Notes: generated by a model not told the origin, from the letters alone. A DNA stretch of 8,561 bases from Luminiphilus sp. (GCA_022425845.1 JAKMEU010000333.1:1-8561), one strand, 5' to 3'; positions 1 through 7,337 are shown, numbered from the stretch's first letter. Numbers and translations are program-made.

Positions 1-4
1 AATT

Positions 5-23
5 GGCTCAAGGGGCTTGAGTC
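5..23. repeat. Short inverted repeat upstream of the esterase gene
   Basis: CTCAAG (7-12) and CTTGAG (16-21) are perfect reverse complements around a GGG loop. The stem extends to 5-23 with one G-T wobble and one more G-C pair. It lies 32 bases before the esterase start codon. There is no T-run on either side, so it does not look like an intrinsic terminator. It could be an operator or the end of an upstream structure, but the window edge prevents a decision. Confidence 0.3.
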
Positions 24-54
24 GAACACAACCTGCTGCCGGAGTCTGCGCGCC

Positions 55-978
55 ATGAAACTAGATTACAGTCGGCTTGATCCCGAGTTGCTACCCGCCC
101 TTGAAGCGTTTCCCGAGCTTGAGATCTCCCGCGACAACATAGATGAAGTTCGCGCCCTGATAGCGGCGACGCCCAAGCCACCTCCTCCTGAAGGACTGTT
201 CCAGCGGGTTGAAGAAGTTTCTTCACCCGATGGCAAAGTGCCCGTGCATGTTTATCGCAAGAGTGAGCGGGCAGGGCAGGCCGGGCTGTTGTGGATACAC
301 GGCGGCGGCTATGTGATGGGAACGCCCGATGATCAGCGCTCAATGACCATTGCCGATCACTGCGACATCACGGTGTTCTCTGTGGATTATCGGCTGGCAC
401 CGGAACATCCATTTCCCGCGGCGCTGGATGATTGTTACAGCACGCTGTGTTGGATTATGGATCAAGCCGAGCGTTTGGGAATTGATAGAAATCGTGTGGC
501 GATCGGTGGTGCCAGCGCGGGGGGCGGTCTGGCAGCCGGGCTGGCCCTCAGGAATCGTGACGCCGCCAATCACCCCTTGCGGCTACAACTTCTGGTTTAC
601 CCGATGATCGATAATCTCCATGCCACCGAGACGGGCCAGATCGAGAACCATCCAATCTGGACACGCAGTGCCTCCTTCAGTGCCTGGGAAATGTATCTGG
701 ATGGGGAGCCCGGCCCCGCTGCTTCGCCGTATGCCGCGGCCACCCGGGCTGCTGACGTATCCGGACTCCCGCCGACCTATATCAATGTCGGCGTTGAAGA
801 TTTGTTCCGGGATGAGGTCATTGATTACGGTCGGAGACTGATGGCGGCCGGCATACCCTGCGAACTTGCGCTCTTTCCCGGTATGTACCATGCCGGCGAA
901 GTGTTTACGCCCGATGCCGCGATCAGTCAGCGCCTCAACCGCAGCCTGCTGGCGGCGGTGACCGATGCACTGCGATGA
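55..978 (+). CDS. Alpha/beta-hydrolase, hormone-sensitive-lipase-type carboxylesterase
   Basis: This 307-residue cytoplasmic esterase should hydrolyse short acyl esters. It shows the family hallmarks in order. HGGG at residues 82-85 forms the oxyanion hole, and the YRLAPEHPFPAALDD block lies at 112-126. The nucleophile elbow GASAG (152-156) carries Ser154, with Ala in place of the usual Asp of GDSAG. The catalytic acid is probably Asp249 in VEDLFRDE, and the catalytic His is His279 in MYHAG. Length is normal for the family (about 300-320). There is no signal peptide. ATG at 55 is preceded by GGAG at 41-44, a slightly long 10-base spacing. The gene runs convergently with the next hydrolase and has no obvious link to the sarcosine oxidase operon. 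The family is clear; the natural substrate cannot be told. Confidence 0.9.
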   Translation: MKLDYSRLDPELLPALEAFPELEISRDNIDEVRALIAATPKPPPPEGLFQRVEEVSSPDGKVPVHVYRKSERAGQAGLLWIHGGGYVMGTPDDQRSMTIADHCDITVFSVDYRLAPEHPFPAALDDCYSTLCWIMDQAERLGIDRNRVAIGGASAGGGLAAGLALRNRDAANHPLRLQLLVYPMIDNLHATETGQIENHPIWTRSASFSAWEMYLDGEPGPAASPYAAATRAADVSGLPPTYINVGVEDLFRDEVIDYGRRLMAAGIPCELALFPGMYHAGEVFTPDAAISQRLNRSLLAAVTDALR

Positions 979-980
979 TC

Positions 981-999
981 GGCCTCCTGCCTGCAGGCC
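981..999. terminator. Weak hairpin between convergent hydrolase genes
   Basis: Only 43 bases separate the two convergent stop codons. Within them GGCCT (981-985) pairs with AGGCC (995-999) around a 9-base loop. An overlapping perfect palindrome, GCCTGCAGGC, lies at 989-998. Either could form a bidirectional stop, but no T-run follows on either strand, so intrinsic termination is unproven. Confidence 0.2.
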
Positions 1000-1021
1000 A
1001 CCGGCGTTTATCAGCCTAAGC

Positions 1022-2077
1022 TCAGGGGGTTTCCCCTGATGGGACGGTGGCACCCTGCAGCTGATCAACGACTCTCACAAGCGCCGCGGCGATGACGTCG
1101 GGCACCTCTTCCTGCAGGAAGTGGCCGGCCTGGGTTTCTGTCACCGGCGCGTCCGGAAAGAAGGCCGCCATTGCGGGTAGGCCTTTGGCGAGGATGGGGT
1201 CGTTCATGCCCCAGATAATTTCGGCGGGAATATCGAGGCTGCGCACATAGCTTTCGACCCTGCGCTGCCCGGGTACGCTGGGGTGATCAACACCATCAGG
1301 CACCATCCGCATTAGGGCGAGGGGTGCTTTGGCGTTACCGCTGTCCAAAACGGGCTTGCCGTACAGTTCCTGAATGCTCGGGGGTATTGAGTTGGGGTCA
1401 CCCTGCACATTGGGTAGCGATTCAAAGATGGATGTAATGACGTTGATCATCAGTTCCCCGATAATCGGCGTGCGCACGGCGGCGTGTGCTTTGGAGAGCT
1501 CCATGGGTCCGGTGGGCGCTGTGAAGCCGGTGTTCAACAGCACGGCTCCCCGCAGTAGGTTGGGTGACGCCGCCAGGGCGCCCATGCCGATCGGTCCCCC
1601 CCAGTCCTGTCCCACATAAACCAATTCTTCCAGTTGCAATTGGCTCAGTACGCCATTAATCCAGCGCACATGGTTATCGAGGGTGTGCTCGCTGACCGGT
1701 ACTTTGCTGGAAAACCCCAGGCCCACCAGGGTAGGCATGATCAATCTCACCCGATCCGTGGGTAACGCCTGTGCGACCTTGCGGTAGAGAAAGCCCGAGG
1801 TAGGATTGCCGTGCTGTAAAAAAATGGGATAGCCAGTGCCCACCTCCAGCACATGAATTTTGATGCCGGGTTCCACCTCGACAAAATAGCTCTTGTACTT
1901 AGGGGACAGATGCTGACTTGCGTACTCCGGTAACGGGAAGGCTTCGAACGTACCCGAATCGAGGGTCACCGTTCCGCTGCCTGCTGGAGTCACCCGCTCT
2001 CCCTCGGCCAGAAGAAACACTGCCAGCAGTGCAGCTGCGATGAGCAAAATCAGGAAGATCTGGCGTGTGCGTTTCAT
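1022..2077 (-). CDS. Exported or membrane-anchored haloalkane-dehalogenase-like alpha/beta-hydrolase
   Basis: The 351-residue protein begins with a basic tip (MKRTR) and a hydrophobic stretch at about residues 7-24. That is a signal anchor or uncleaved signal peptide; there is no lipobox Cys. The alpha/beta-hydrolase domain starts near residue 65. HGNP (89-92) supplies the oxyanion-hole region and the Asn seen in haloalkane dehalogenases. The elbow GQDWGG (156-161) places an Asp nucleophile (Asp158) next to Trp159, the usual halide-binding Trp. The likely catalytic acid is Asp293 (MNDPIL), and the base is His319 in GHFLQEE. In the family an Asp nucleophile attacks the carbon-halogen carbon and water releases the alcohol. 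Epoxide hydrolases also use Asp, but HGNP, DWGG and GHFLQEE favour the dehalogenase branch. Catalytic activity is inferred. The start is the first ATG, although no strong Shine-Dalgarno is visible. The gene lies 154 bases downstream of soxG on the same strand, and probably has its own promoter. Confidence 0.85.
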   Translation of the reverse strand: MKRTRQIFLILLIAAALLAVFLLAEGERVTPAGSGTVTLDSGTFEAFPLPEYASQHLSPKYKSYFVEVEPGIKIHVLEVGTGYPIFLQHGNPTSGFLYRKVAQALPTDRVRLIMPTLVGLGFSSKVPVSEHTLDNHVRWINGVLSQLQLEELVYVGQDWGGPIGMGALAASPNLLRGAVLLNTGFTAPTGPMELSKAHAAVRTPIIGELMINVITSIFESLPNVQGDPNSIPPSIQELYGKPVLDSGNAKAPLALMRMVPDGVDHPSVPGQRRVESYVRSLDIPAEIIWGMNDPILAKGLPAMAAFFPDAPVTETQAGHFLQEEVPDVIAAALVRVVDQLQGATVPSGETP

Positions 2078-2113
2078 AGGGCGACAATTCCCGGGACTAA
2101 TGGGTTTCGCAAA

Positions 2114-2119
2114 CTTATA
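2114..2119 (-). promoter_or_regulatory. Candidate -10 box for the dehalogenase-like gene
   Basis: Read on the minus strand, TATAAG lies 36 bases before the ATG at 2077 and matches the sigma-70 -10 consensus at five of six positions. The -35 region about 17 bases further up (around GATGGT) is poor. This is a plausible but unverified promoter. It sits immediately downstream of the terminator candidate at 2132-2156, which would fit a separate transcript from the sox operon. Confidence 0.3.
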
Positions 2120-2131
2120 CGCGCCAGCGCT

Positions 2132-2156
2132 AAAAAACCATCGGCGCAGCGCTATG
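2132..2156 (-). terminator. Candidate weak terminator after the sox operon
   Basis: On the minus strand, CAT-A-GCG-CTG-CGC-CG-ATG can fold into a short stem with an internal mismatch. It is followed after one G by six T residues (2137-2132). It is the only stem plus T-run I found in the 154-base gap between soxG and the dehalogenase-like gene. The stem is short and imperfect, so read-through is likely. The overlapping palindromic AGCGCT repeats (2126-2131 and 2148-2153) could form a competing structure. Confidence 0.3.
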
Positions 2157-2231
2157 CTAAAGCTCCAAGACCCGCAGATTCAATAGGCGCCAGAGGAACG
2201 CCGCTCTAAGTTACTGCGAACTGGGGTGAGG

Positions 2232-2807
2232 CTAGTCCGTGCTCGCCCGGAATTCACTCATGGCATCAGAGAGCGCTGTCCAGGCGAAATCTGCGAGGCT
2301 CTGGTCTACAAACATTGAAAAAACTGGCGTATCCCGCCATAGATGATGGGCGACAATGACTGAAATATGTGCCATTTGGGTTTGGGCCACCTGTCCCAGT
2401 GCAAATGCGTTTTCACGCAGGTCGACCCCGCACAGCTTAGCCATCATGTCGGCCTTCGGTCCCCCCGCAAGGACAAGCCAGGCATGGCTGTGCTGATTGT
2501 AAAGTGGCCACGCTTCTGTAGCGACAGCCGCCGACGGCGGCGCGGCGGCGCTGGCGTCGGCGTCGGGCTCAAGAAGCCAGAACTCCCGCGTGCTCAATGC
2601 CATCAACAGCCGCCCATTGGAGATGTTTTCAATCGTATTGGGTTGCAGGTCGGTGGGCATTGACTGGGTTCGTAGCCAATCTGCAGCACCCGGGCCCCGA
2701 ACGCCAGAGCGTAACGCGAGACTCAAGTCGTGCAGGGCAAGCGTTTTACCCGTCATGGGGGCGGGGACTTGCGCTGCCCCAACGGGACTGGCGAGACCTG
2801 ATGTCAT
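2232..2807 (-). CDS. soxG: Sarcosine oxidase gamma subunit
   Basis: This is the 191-residue gamma subunit of heterotetrameric sarcosine oxidase, a small structural subunit related to the folate-binding (GcvT/YgfZ-like) fold that packs on the complex. Recognisable blocks are LHDLSLALRSGVRGPGAADWL (about 25-45), HAWLVLAGGPKADMMAKLCGVDLR (about 108-131), and the C-terminal stretch ending DAMSEF. The LCGVDLR and AQTQMAHISVIV blocks are typical of SoxG. The ATG overlaps the soxA stop in an ATGA junction (2804-2807), implying translational coupling, with a GAGAGG-type ribosome binding site inside the end of soxA. An Ala/Asp/Pro-rich insert at residues 81-97 interrupts the conserved fold. It is the last gene of the sox cluster. 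Identity rests on motifs plus the order B-D-A-G. Confidence 0.92.
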   Translation of the reverse strand: MTSGLASPVGAAQVPAPMTGKTLALHDLSLALRSGVRGPGAADWLRTQSMPTDLQPNTIENISNGRLLMALSTREFWLLEPDADASAAAPPSAAVATEAWPLYNQHSHAWLVLAGGPKADMMAKLCGVDLRENAFALGQVAQTQMAHISVIVAHHLWRDTPVFSMFVDQSLADFAWTALSDAMSEFRASTD

Positions 2808-5704
2808 AGTGCCTGCCTCTCGTTTTGGGGGTCATAGAATGGGAGTGCGACCACGGTCGCCTGCACGCACACCGCGTCGTCGGTTCGAATGGTGATGTCA
2901 CAACCGGGCAGGGCATCGTCGGGGTGAACATAGGCCAGGCCCACGATTTGGTTCAGCGTGGCTGAAACCTCGCAGGAGGTCACATTACCCACAATGTCAC
3001 CGCTGCGAATGACCAGGTGCCCCTCTTTTGGTTGCGGCGCGTGAACAGACAACGAAAAGCCAACCAGCTGTCGCTTCAGGGGTTGGGCCATGAGGATCTC
3101 AACAGAGCGCCGACCGACAAAAAAGGGCTTTTTGCGGCTGATGGCCCACTCTAGGCCAACCTCTCCCGGGTGGCTCATGCCATCCGTGTCTTGCCCGACA
3201 ATGATGTGACCTTTCTCCAGGCGCAACAGGCGCTGGGTTTCAACGCCGAAGGGTTTGATGTCAAAGGCCGCCCCTGCCGATAGCAGGCGATCCCAGAGTG
3301 ATTGCGCCATCAGGCTGGGTACATGCAGCTCGTAACCAAGCTCGCCAACAAAGCCAACACGCATGATTCGGACCGGTATCCCGCCAACACAGGCCTCCCT
3401 GCAGGCCAGGTAGGGGAACGCCTCTGCTGACAGGTCAAGGTCGCATCCCGCACTTTCGAGCACGTCTCGTGATCGGGGCCCGGCGACATTCACCGCCGAG
3501 TAGGCAGAGGTCACCTGTGCAATGTCAACGCTGAGGCGCCACTGCGCGTTCCAGCGCAACATGTCACGGTATACCCGGTCCACGCCCGTGGTCGTGGCTG
3601 TGACATAAAAATGTTCGTCCGCCAGCCGTGCGGCCACCCCATCATCAACGACCACCCCCTGTTCGCTGGTGAGAACGGCATAGCGTGTCTTACCCACCGG
3701 CTGTTTCAGAAAACCGTAGGTGTAGATGCGATTGAGGAACTCCGCTGCATCCGGCCCGCGAAGGTCGATCCCACCCAATGTGCTGACATCAATGATGCCA
3801 ACCCCGGTGCGAACGGCTTGTGCCTCCGCGGCAATGCAGGCCGTGCGCTGCGAGGGTTTTCCATAGAAGGCGGGGCGACGCCAGCTACCGGCCGGAATCA
3901 TGTGTGCGCCCAACGCCCGATGCCGACTATCCAACGGCGTTTTACGCACGGGGTGGAAGCGCCGGCCGGCAAGCAGACCCAGAGGTTCCGGCTTGACGGG
4001 TGGACGTGCGGTCGTTACGCCCGTTTCGCTGACGGTCCGGTCCGTGGCTTGAGCGATCAGGCGCGCTGTGGTGAGCGCCGAATGACGGCCCTGTGAAGGG
4101 CCCATGCCAACGGTGGAGTAGCGTTTGACCAGCTGAATATCCCGGTAACCAAGGCGTGCGCTGTTGATGATGTCCTTGACCTGCAAGTCCTCATCAAAGT
4201 CGACGAACTCCCGTCCCCTGGGGTGCTTGAAAATGGGCCACGGATGATTGACCCGGAGCGCACATTCGACAGCCTCATCGTCATCCGCGGGCCGTGACAA
4301 GGCACGAAGGGCCTGACGGCCAGCGTTTCGACCATCGGCACACACTGCCTCGAGGGTATGAATGCTGTTGACACCGCCGGCCAGCAGCATGCCCTCAGGG
4401 AGTTGGGTCAAGGCAAATGCTGCTTTCTCATCAACGTACTCGAGTTTCGCGCCACCGTGACAGGCCAGCTGATAGGCGGGCATCAGCCCAGCTGACATTG
4501 CCAATAGCTGGCATTCGATCCTGGCTGTCAGTGCGCCCACCTGTCCGGCTGTCTCGATGTTGTAAACGTCGACGCTGCCCAGGCGCAGTCCCGAGGCATC
4601 CTCATGGGCTTCATAAACGGTGGCATTGAAATAGCAGGTGACGCCGCGTTCGGCCAGCGCTGCTGCGAGTGCCGGATTATCCGTAGCGGGTCGCATATCA
4701 ACCACCGCTGCCAGCGTGAGTCCGGCATCGATTGCCGTGAGGGCCGTCAGGTAAGCATCATCATTGCCTGCCAGCACCACAGCGGGCCCTTCAGGGCAGA
4801 CCCCGTGGTGCAACAGCAGGCGCTCCAGCGCACTGCATAACACAATGCCCGGCACATCATTGTTGCGGAATACAACGGGTTGCTCACTACTGCCCGTGGC
4901 GAGGATACAGGTGTTCGCTCGGACCTTGAGCAGGCGTTCGCCCTGAAACACAGGCAGGTAGTGGTCGCTGAACCAGGCGTTGCAGGTCGCTCCGGAAAGA
5001 ACCCGTATGTTGGCGGCCGCCGCCAGGCTCGAGCGCAGCTGTGCCAGCATGTGTTCGCGGGTGACATCTTCAAGGCCGAAGCGGTGGTAGGTCAGTGCGC
5101 CGCCTGTGTACGGATTTTCGTCAATCAGCAGGACCTCTGCGCCCCCCGCGGCGGCGGTCAGCGCCGCGCTGATGCCCGCCGGACCCGCGCCAACAACAGC
5201 GACATCGCAGAAAAGATACTGCTTGTCGCTGTAGCGCGGTTTGACCCGGAGGTTAGCGACGCCGAGGCCGGCAGTTTTGCGGATAAACGCTTCCCAGTAA
5301 CGCCAGATACCCCGGGGTTTAAAGAACGCACGATAATAAAACCCAACCGGCAAAAAACGCCCCAGGCGATCGAGTAGGGCATAGCGATCCGCTCTGAGGG
5401 AACCGAGAAAATTCTGTCCCGATACGATCTCCTGGTCCTGCGCATCGAGATCTTCCGCCAGTTGGTTGGGTGCGCGGGGTGTCTGCACCAGGGTATTGGC
5501 GTCGTGTCCGGCGAGGGAGAGTGGGCCGCGAGGTCGATGGTATTTGAAAGAGCGGGAAATCAACCAGCGATCCTCGCCCAGCAGTGCCGAAACGACACTG
5601 TCGCCGCGATAGCCGCGAATAAGTTCGCCGTCAAATTCGAACTCAACGGGACTGTCCCGGTCGATCAGTTGACCGTAGGGGGCATCGAGGCGTCTCGGGC
5701 TCAC
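2804..5704 (-). CDS. soxA: Sarcosine oxidase alpha subunit
   Basis: The 966-residue alpha subunit has the normal length (about 965-1000). An N-terminal Fer2-like domain (about 20-95) contains FKYHRPRG (53-60) and lacks cluster cysteines, as in other SoxA. An NAD-binding pyridine-nucleotide-disulphide-type domain follows, with VGAGPAG at 171-177 and ATGSSEQP at 269-276. The C-terminal half (about 590-960) is a GcvT-like aminomethyltransferase domain with IDVSTLGGIDLRGPDAAEFL near 638 and LEKGHIIVGQDTDG at 829-842. In the family this part binds tetrahydrofolate and converts the methyl group to 5,10-methylene-THF, and FMN sits at the alpha-beta interface. Translation starts at GTG (5704-5702), which overlaps the soxD TGA in a GTGA junction. 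GAGGG lies about 10 bases upstream inside soxD. No frameshift is seen. Confidence 0.96.
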   Translation of the reverse strand: MSPRRLDAPYGQLIDRDSPVEFEFDGELIRGYRGDSVVSALLGEDRWLISRSFKYHRPRGPLSLAGHDANTLVQTPRAPNQLAEDLDAQDQEIVSGQNFLGSLRADRYALLDRLGRFLPVGFYYRAFFKPRGIWRYWEAFIRKTAGLGVANLRVKPRYSDKQYLFCDVAVVGAGPAGISAALTAAAGGAEVLLIDENPYTGGALTYHRFGLEDVTREHMLAQLRSSLAAAANIRVLSGATCNAWFSDHYLPVFQGERLLKVRANTCILATGSSEQPVVFRNNDVPGIVLCSALERLLLHHGVCPEGPAVVLAGNDDAYLTALTAIDAGLTLAAVVDMRPATDNPALAAALAERGVTCYFNATVYEAHEDASGLRLGSVDVYNIETAGQVGALTARIECQLLAMSAGLMPAYQLACHGGAKLEYVDEKAAFALTQLPEGMLLAGGVNSIHTLEAVCADGRNAGRQALRALSRPADDDEAVECALRVNHPWPIFKHPRGREFVDFDEDLQVKDIINSARLGYRDIQLVKRYSTVGMGPSQGRHSALTTARLIAQATDRTVSETGVTTARPPVKPEPLGLLAGRRFHPVRKTPLDSRHRALGAHMIPAGSWRRPAFYGKPSQRTACIAAEAQAVRTGVGIIDVSTLGGIDLRGPDAAEFLNRIYTYGFLKQPVGKTRYAVLTSEQGVVVDDGVAARLADEHFYVTATTTGVDRVYRDMLRWNAQWRLSVDIAQVTSAYSAVNVAGPRSRDVLESAGCDLDLSAEAFPYLACREACVGGIPVRIMRVGFVGELGYELHVPSLMAQSLWDRLLSAGAAFDIKPFGVETQRLLRLEKGHIIVGQDTDGMSHPGEVGLEWAISRKKPFFVGRRSVEILMAQPLKRQLVGFSLSVHAPQPKEGHLVIRSGDIVGNVTSCEVSATLNQIVGLAYVHPDDALPGCDITIRTDDAVCVQATVVALPFYDPQNERQAL

Positions 5705-5997
5705 GACGGGCTGCCCTCGTCCTGGAAGTCCACGCGCCCGGTAAATAGCGTGGCGGGATCGTAGGTGCGGAGAATGACATCGCTGCCGTTATGGCGTTCC
5801 GCTATGAACCAATAGCTACTGGGCGTGTGCTGCCACCACTCCCTGACGACACCCAGGTCATTGTCTTCATAAAAGACGTACTTTGCCCACTCGAGATCGG
5901 AGCACTGTTGTGGATCAGGCATAACCTGGACCTGGCCACCGTAGGTGAATTCGCTGATATTGCGGGGCCCGTTGAGAGGGCATTCCATCATCTTCAT
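5701..5997 (-). CDS. soxD: Sarcosine oxidase delta subunit, with an incomplete zinc site
   Basis: This small subunit has 98 residues and starts MKMMECPLNGPRNISEF. The ATG at 5997 is chosen because AGGAGG lies 6 bases upstream and the SoxD family begins here. An in-frame ATG at 6198 would add 67 residues overlapping soxB with no family similarity. SoxD is usually about 90-110 residues and binds zinc through Cys6, Cys9, His59 and Cys63 in characterised enzymes. Here Cys6 is kept, the Cys9 position is Asn9, the His matches His57 (WWQHTPSS), and the fourth Cys is replaced by Ser61. The conserved EWW (53-55) and the YWFIAER block (62-68) support the family. The gene lies 10 bases after soxB, and its stop overlaps the soxA start. 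The family is sure; zinc binding is doubtful. Confidence 0.93.
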   Translation of the reverse strand: MKMMECPLNGPRNISEFTYGGQVQVMPDPQQCSDLEWAKYVFYEDNDLGVVREWWQHTPSSYWFIAERHNGSDVILRTYDPATLFTGRVDFQDEGSPS

Positions 5998-6003
5998 GTC
6001 TGA

Positions 6004-6009
6004 CCTCCT
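6004..6009 (-). promoter_or_regulatory. Strong ribosome binding site fixing the soxD start
   Basis: AGGAGG on the minus strand overlaps the last two bases of the soxB TAG stop (6010-6008) and sits 6 bases before the soxD ATG at 5997. This is the best Shine-Dalgarno in the window. It settles the short soxD start and suggests coupling with soxB termination. Confidence 0.85.
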
Positions 6010-7255
6010 AGTGGCTGGCCGCCGTGGCACCCATCTCATTGACCTGCTGGAAGCGATCGAAGCGCTCGAGGGCGAAGGGTTGAATAAGTTCGGGAACCTG
6101 CCCGCCGCTGGCCACCAGTTGCGCCATGGTTTGACCGCAGATGGGCGTTGCCTTGAAGCCCCAGGTGCCCCATCCGGCATCCAGGTAGTAATTTTCAAGA
6201 GGACTCACGCCCATGATCGGGCTGTAGTCCGTGGTCATATCGGTGATACCGGCCCACTGCCGCAACAGCCGCATTTCGCTGAGGAACGGAAACATATCCA
6301 CTGCGCTGGCAATCAGGCTTTCCTTCAAGGGTAACGAGGCCCTGCTGCTGTAAAGGGGGTAGGGGTCTGAGCCACCCCCGATGACGATTTCGCCTCGCCC
6401 CGTTTGTTGCACATAGCAGTGCAGCGCCGAGGAACTGACCAGCGGGTTGAGGAAGGGCTTAACAGGGAGGGTTACCATGGCCTGAAGGGGGTAGGCGACC
6501 AGGGGCAGTTCGAAACCCGCTTTTCGCGCCAGGATGGCGCTATGTCCTGCCACGGCCTGAATGACGGTGTGGCAGCCTACGGTTCCCCTGTTGGTTGTGA
6601 CACCGGTTACGCGACCCGCCGCCTGGTTGATCCCCGTGACTTCAGTGAGCTGGTGTAGCTCGACGCCGCGCTGGGTCGCTCCCCGGGCATACCCCCAAGC
6701 CACCGCATCATGTCGGGCGGTCGCGCCATCCTTGTGCCAGAGGCCTGCCAGTACGGGCAGTTCCGCGGGATCCAGGTTCAGGCAGGGCACCAGTTCGGCG
6801 ATGGACTTTCGGTCGATGAGTTCGGTGCGACCCCCGAAGTGTCGGTTAACCTCGGCCCGCTGGCGAAACGCACGCACTGTGGCGTCGGTATGGGCCAGGG
6901 TCAGTTGGCCCCGCTGGGAATACATAATATTGAAGTCGAATTCGTTGGCGAGGCCCTCAAAGAGCTTGACCGAAGCGCTGTAAAATCGAACGCCCTCGGG
7001 GGTCAGGTAATTCGAGCGGATGACGGCAGTATTTCGCGCTGTGTTGCCCCCACCCAAATAGGCTTTTTCCAATACCGCGACGTTGGTAATGCCGTGGTGC
7101 TTTGCCAGGTAGTAGGCAGTAGCAACCCCATGCCCACCGCCACCAATGATCACCACATCGTAGTGATCTTTAAGTTCGGTGGGTCCGGGCAGGTCCGGCT
7201 GCCGTTCATAGGGGTAATCATCTCCCCGACCGTATTTGAGAAGACCTAGCGGCAT
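6008..7255 (-). CDS. soxB: Sarcosine oxidase beta subunit
   Basis: The 415-residue beta subunit (family about 400-420) carries the FAD-dependent oxidation site. A DAO-type Rossmann motif DVVIIGGGGHG lies at residues 33-43, followed by GGGNTARNTAVIRSNY (68-83). Arg80 in IRSNY corresponds to the Arg that holds the substrate carboxylate in sarcosine oxidases. TARHDAVAWGYARGA (179-193) contains His182, the probable site of covalent FMN attachment in heterotetrameric enzymes. The C-terminal GWGTWGFKATP (361-371) holds Lys368, the second carboxylate-binding residue. The enzyme oxidises the N-methyl group of sarcosine to an imine, and O2 is reduced to H2O2 at FMN. GAGGG lies 6 bases before the ATG, a good Shine-Dalgarno. 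It is the first sox gene, 82 bases after the transporter. The kept Arg/Lys pair argues for an amino-acid substrate with a free carboxylate. Confidence 0.96.
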   Translation of the reverse strand: MPLGLLKYGRGDDYPYERQPDLPGPTELKDHYDVVIIGGGGHGVATAYYLAKHHGITNVAVLEKAYLGGGNTARNTAVIRSNYLTPEGVRFYSASVKLFEGLANEFDFNIMYSQRGQLTLAHTDATVRAFRQRAEVNRHFGGRTELIDRKSIAELVPCLNLDPAELPVLAGLWHKDGATARHDAVAWGYARGATQRGVELHQLTEVTGINQAAGRVTGVTTNRGTVGCHTVIQAVAGHSAILARKAGFELPLVAYPLQAMVTLPVKPFLNPLVSSSALHCYVQQTGRGEIVIGGGSDPYPLYSSRASLPLKESLIASAVDMFPFLSEMRLLRQWAGITDMTTDYSPIMGVSPLENYYLDAGWGTWGFKATPICGQTMAQLVASGGQVPELIQPFALERFDRFQQVNEMGATAASH

Positions 7256-7267
7256 GGGCGGCCCTCG

Positions 7268-7305
7268 TTGCTGCAGGCGGGATAGCTATTGGTTTCCTGC
7301 AGCAA
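7268..7305. repeat. Perfect 10-bp inverted repeat before soxB
   Basis: TTGCTGCAGG (7268-7277) and CCTGCAGCAA (7296-7305) are exact reverse complements with an 18-base loop. The element fills the middle of the 82-base gap between the transporter stop and soxB, ending one base from the soxB Shine-Dalgarno (7262-7266). There is no T-run after it, so it is not a classical terminator. It could be an intercistronic mRNA hairpin or a dyad operator for a regulator. Confidence 0.5.
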
Positions 7306-7337
7306 TTCGTTTGCAACCCGCAGTGAGATGGAGCAGG

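Noticed and set aside
583..1068. Minus-strand reading frame of 161 codons opposite the esterase
   Set aside because: It covers the esterase catalytic half in antisense and overlaps the end of the dehalogenase-like gene; no recognisable domain.
2186..2202. GGCG/CGCC hairpin just after soxG
   Set aside because: Only four base pairs and no T-run, so it is too weak to call a terminator.
3611..4096. Plus-strand reading frame of 161 codons inside soxA
   Set aside because: It lies antisense to a well-conserved part of SoxA, shows no domain or ribosome binding site, and is the kind of frame expected opposite a GC-rich gene.
5998..6198. Longer soxD beginning at the in-frame ATG at 6198
   Set aside because: The extra 67 residues overlap soxB antiparallel to no known domain, are rich in Arg, Ser and Pro as expected from an out-of-frame reading, and lack a ribosome binding site. 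AGGAGG points to the ATG at 5997.
6710..7249. Plus-strand reading frame of 179 codons inside soxB
   Set aside because: It mirrors the conserved FAD domain of SoxB, is Gly/Val-rich without family motifs, and has no supporting start context.
2232..7255. Sulphur-oxidation (thiosulphate) Sox system
   Set aside because: The gene symbols are shared, but the proteins are flavoprotein and folate-binding subunits of sarcosine oxidase, with no haem or thiosulphate-carrier motifs.
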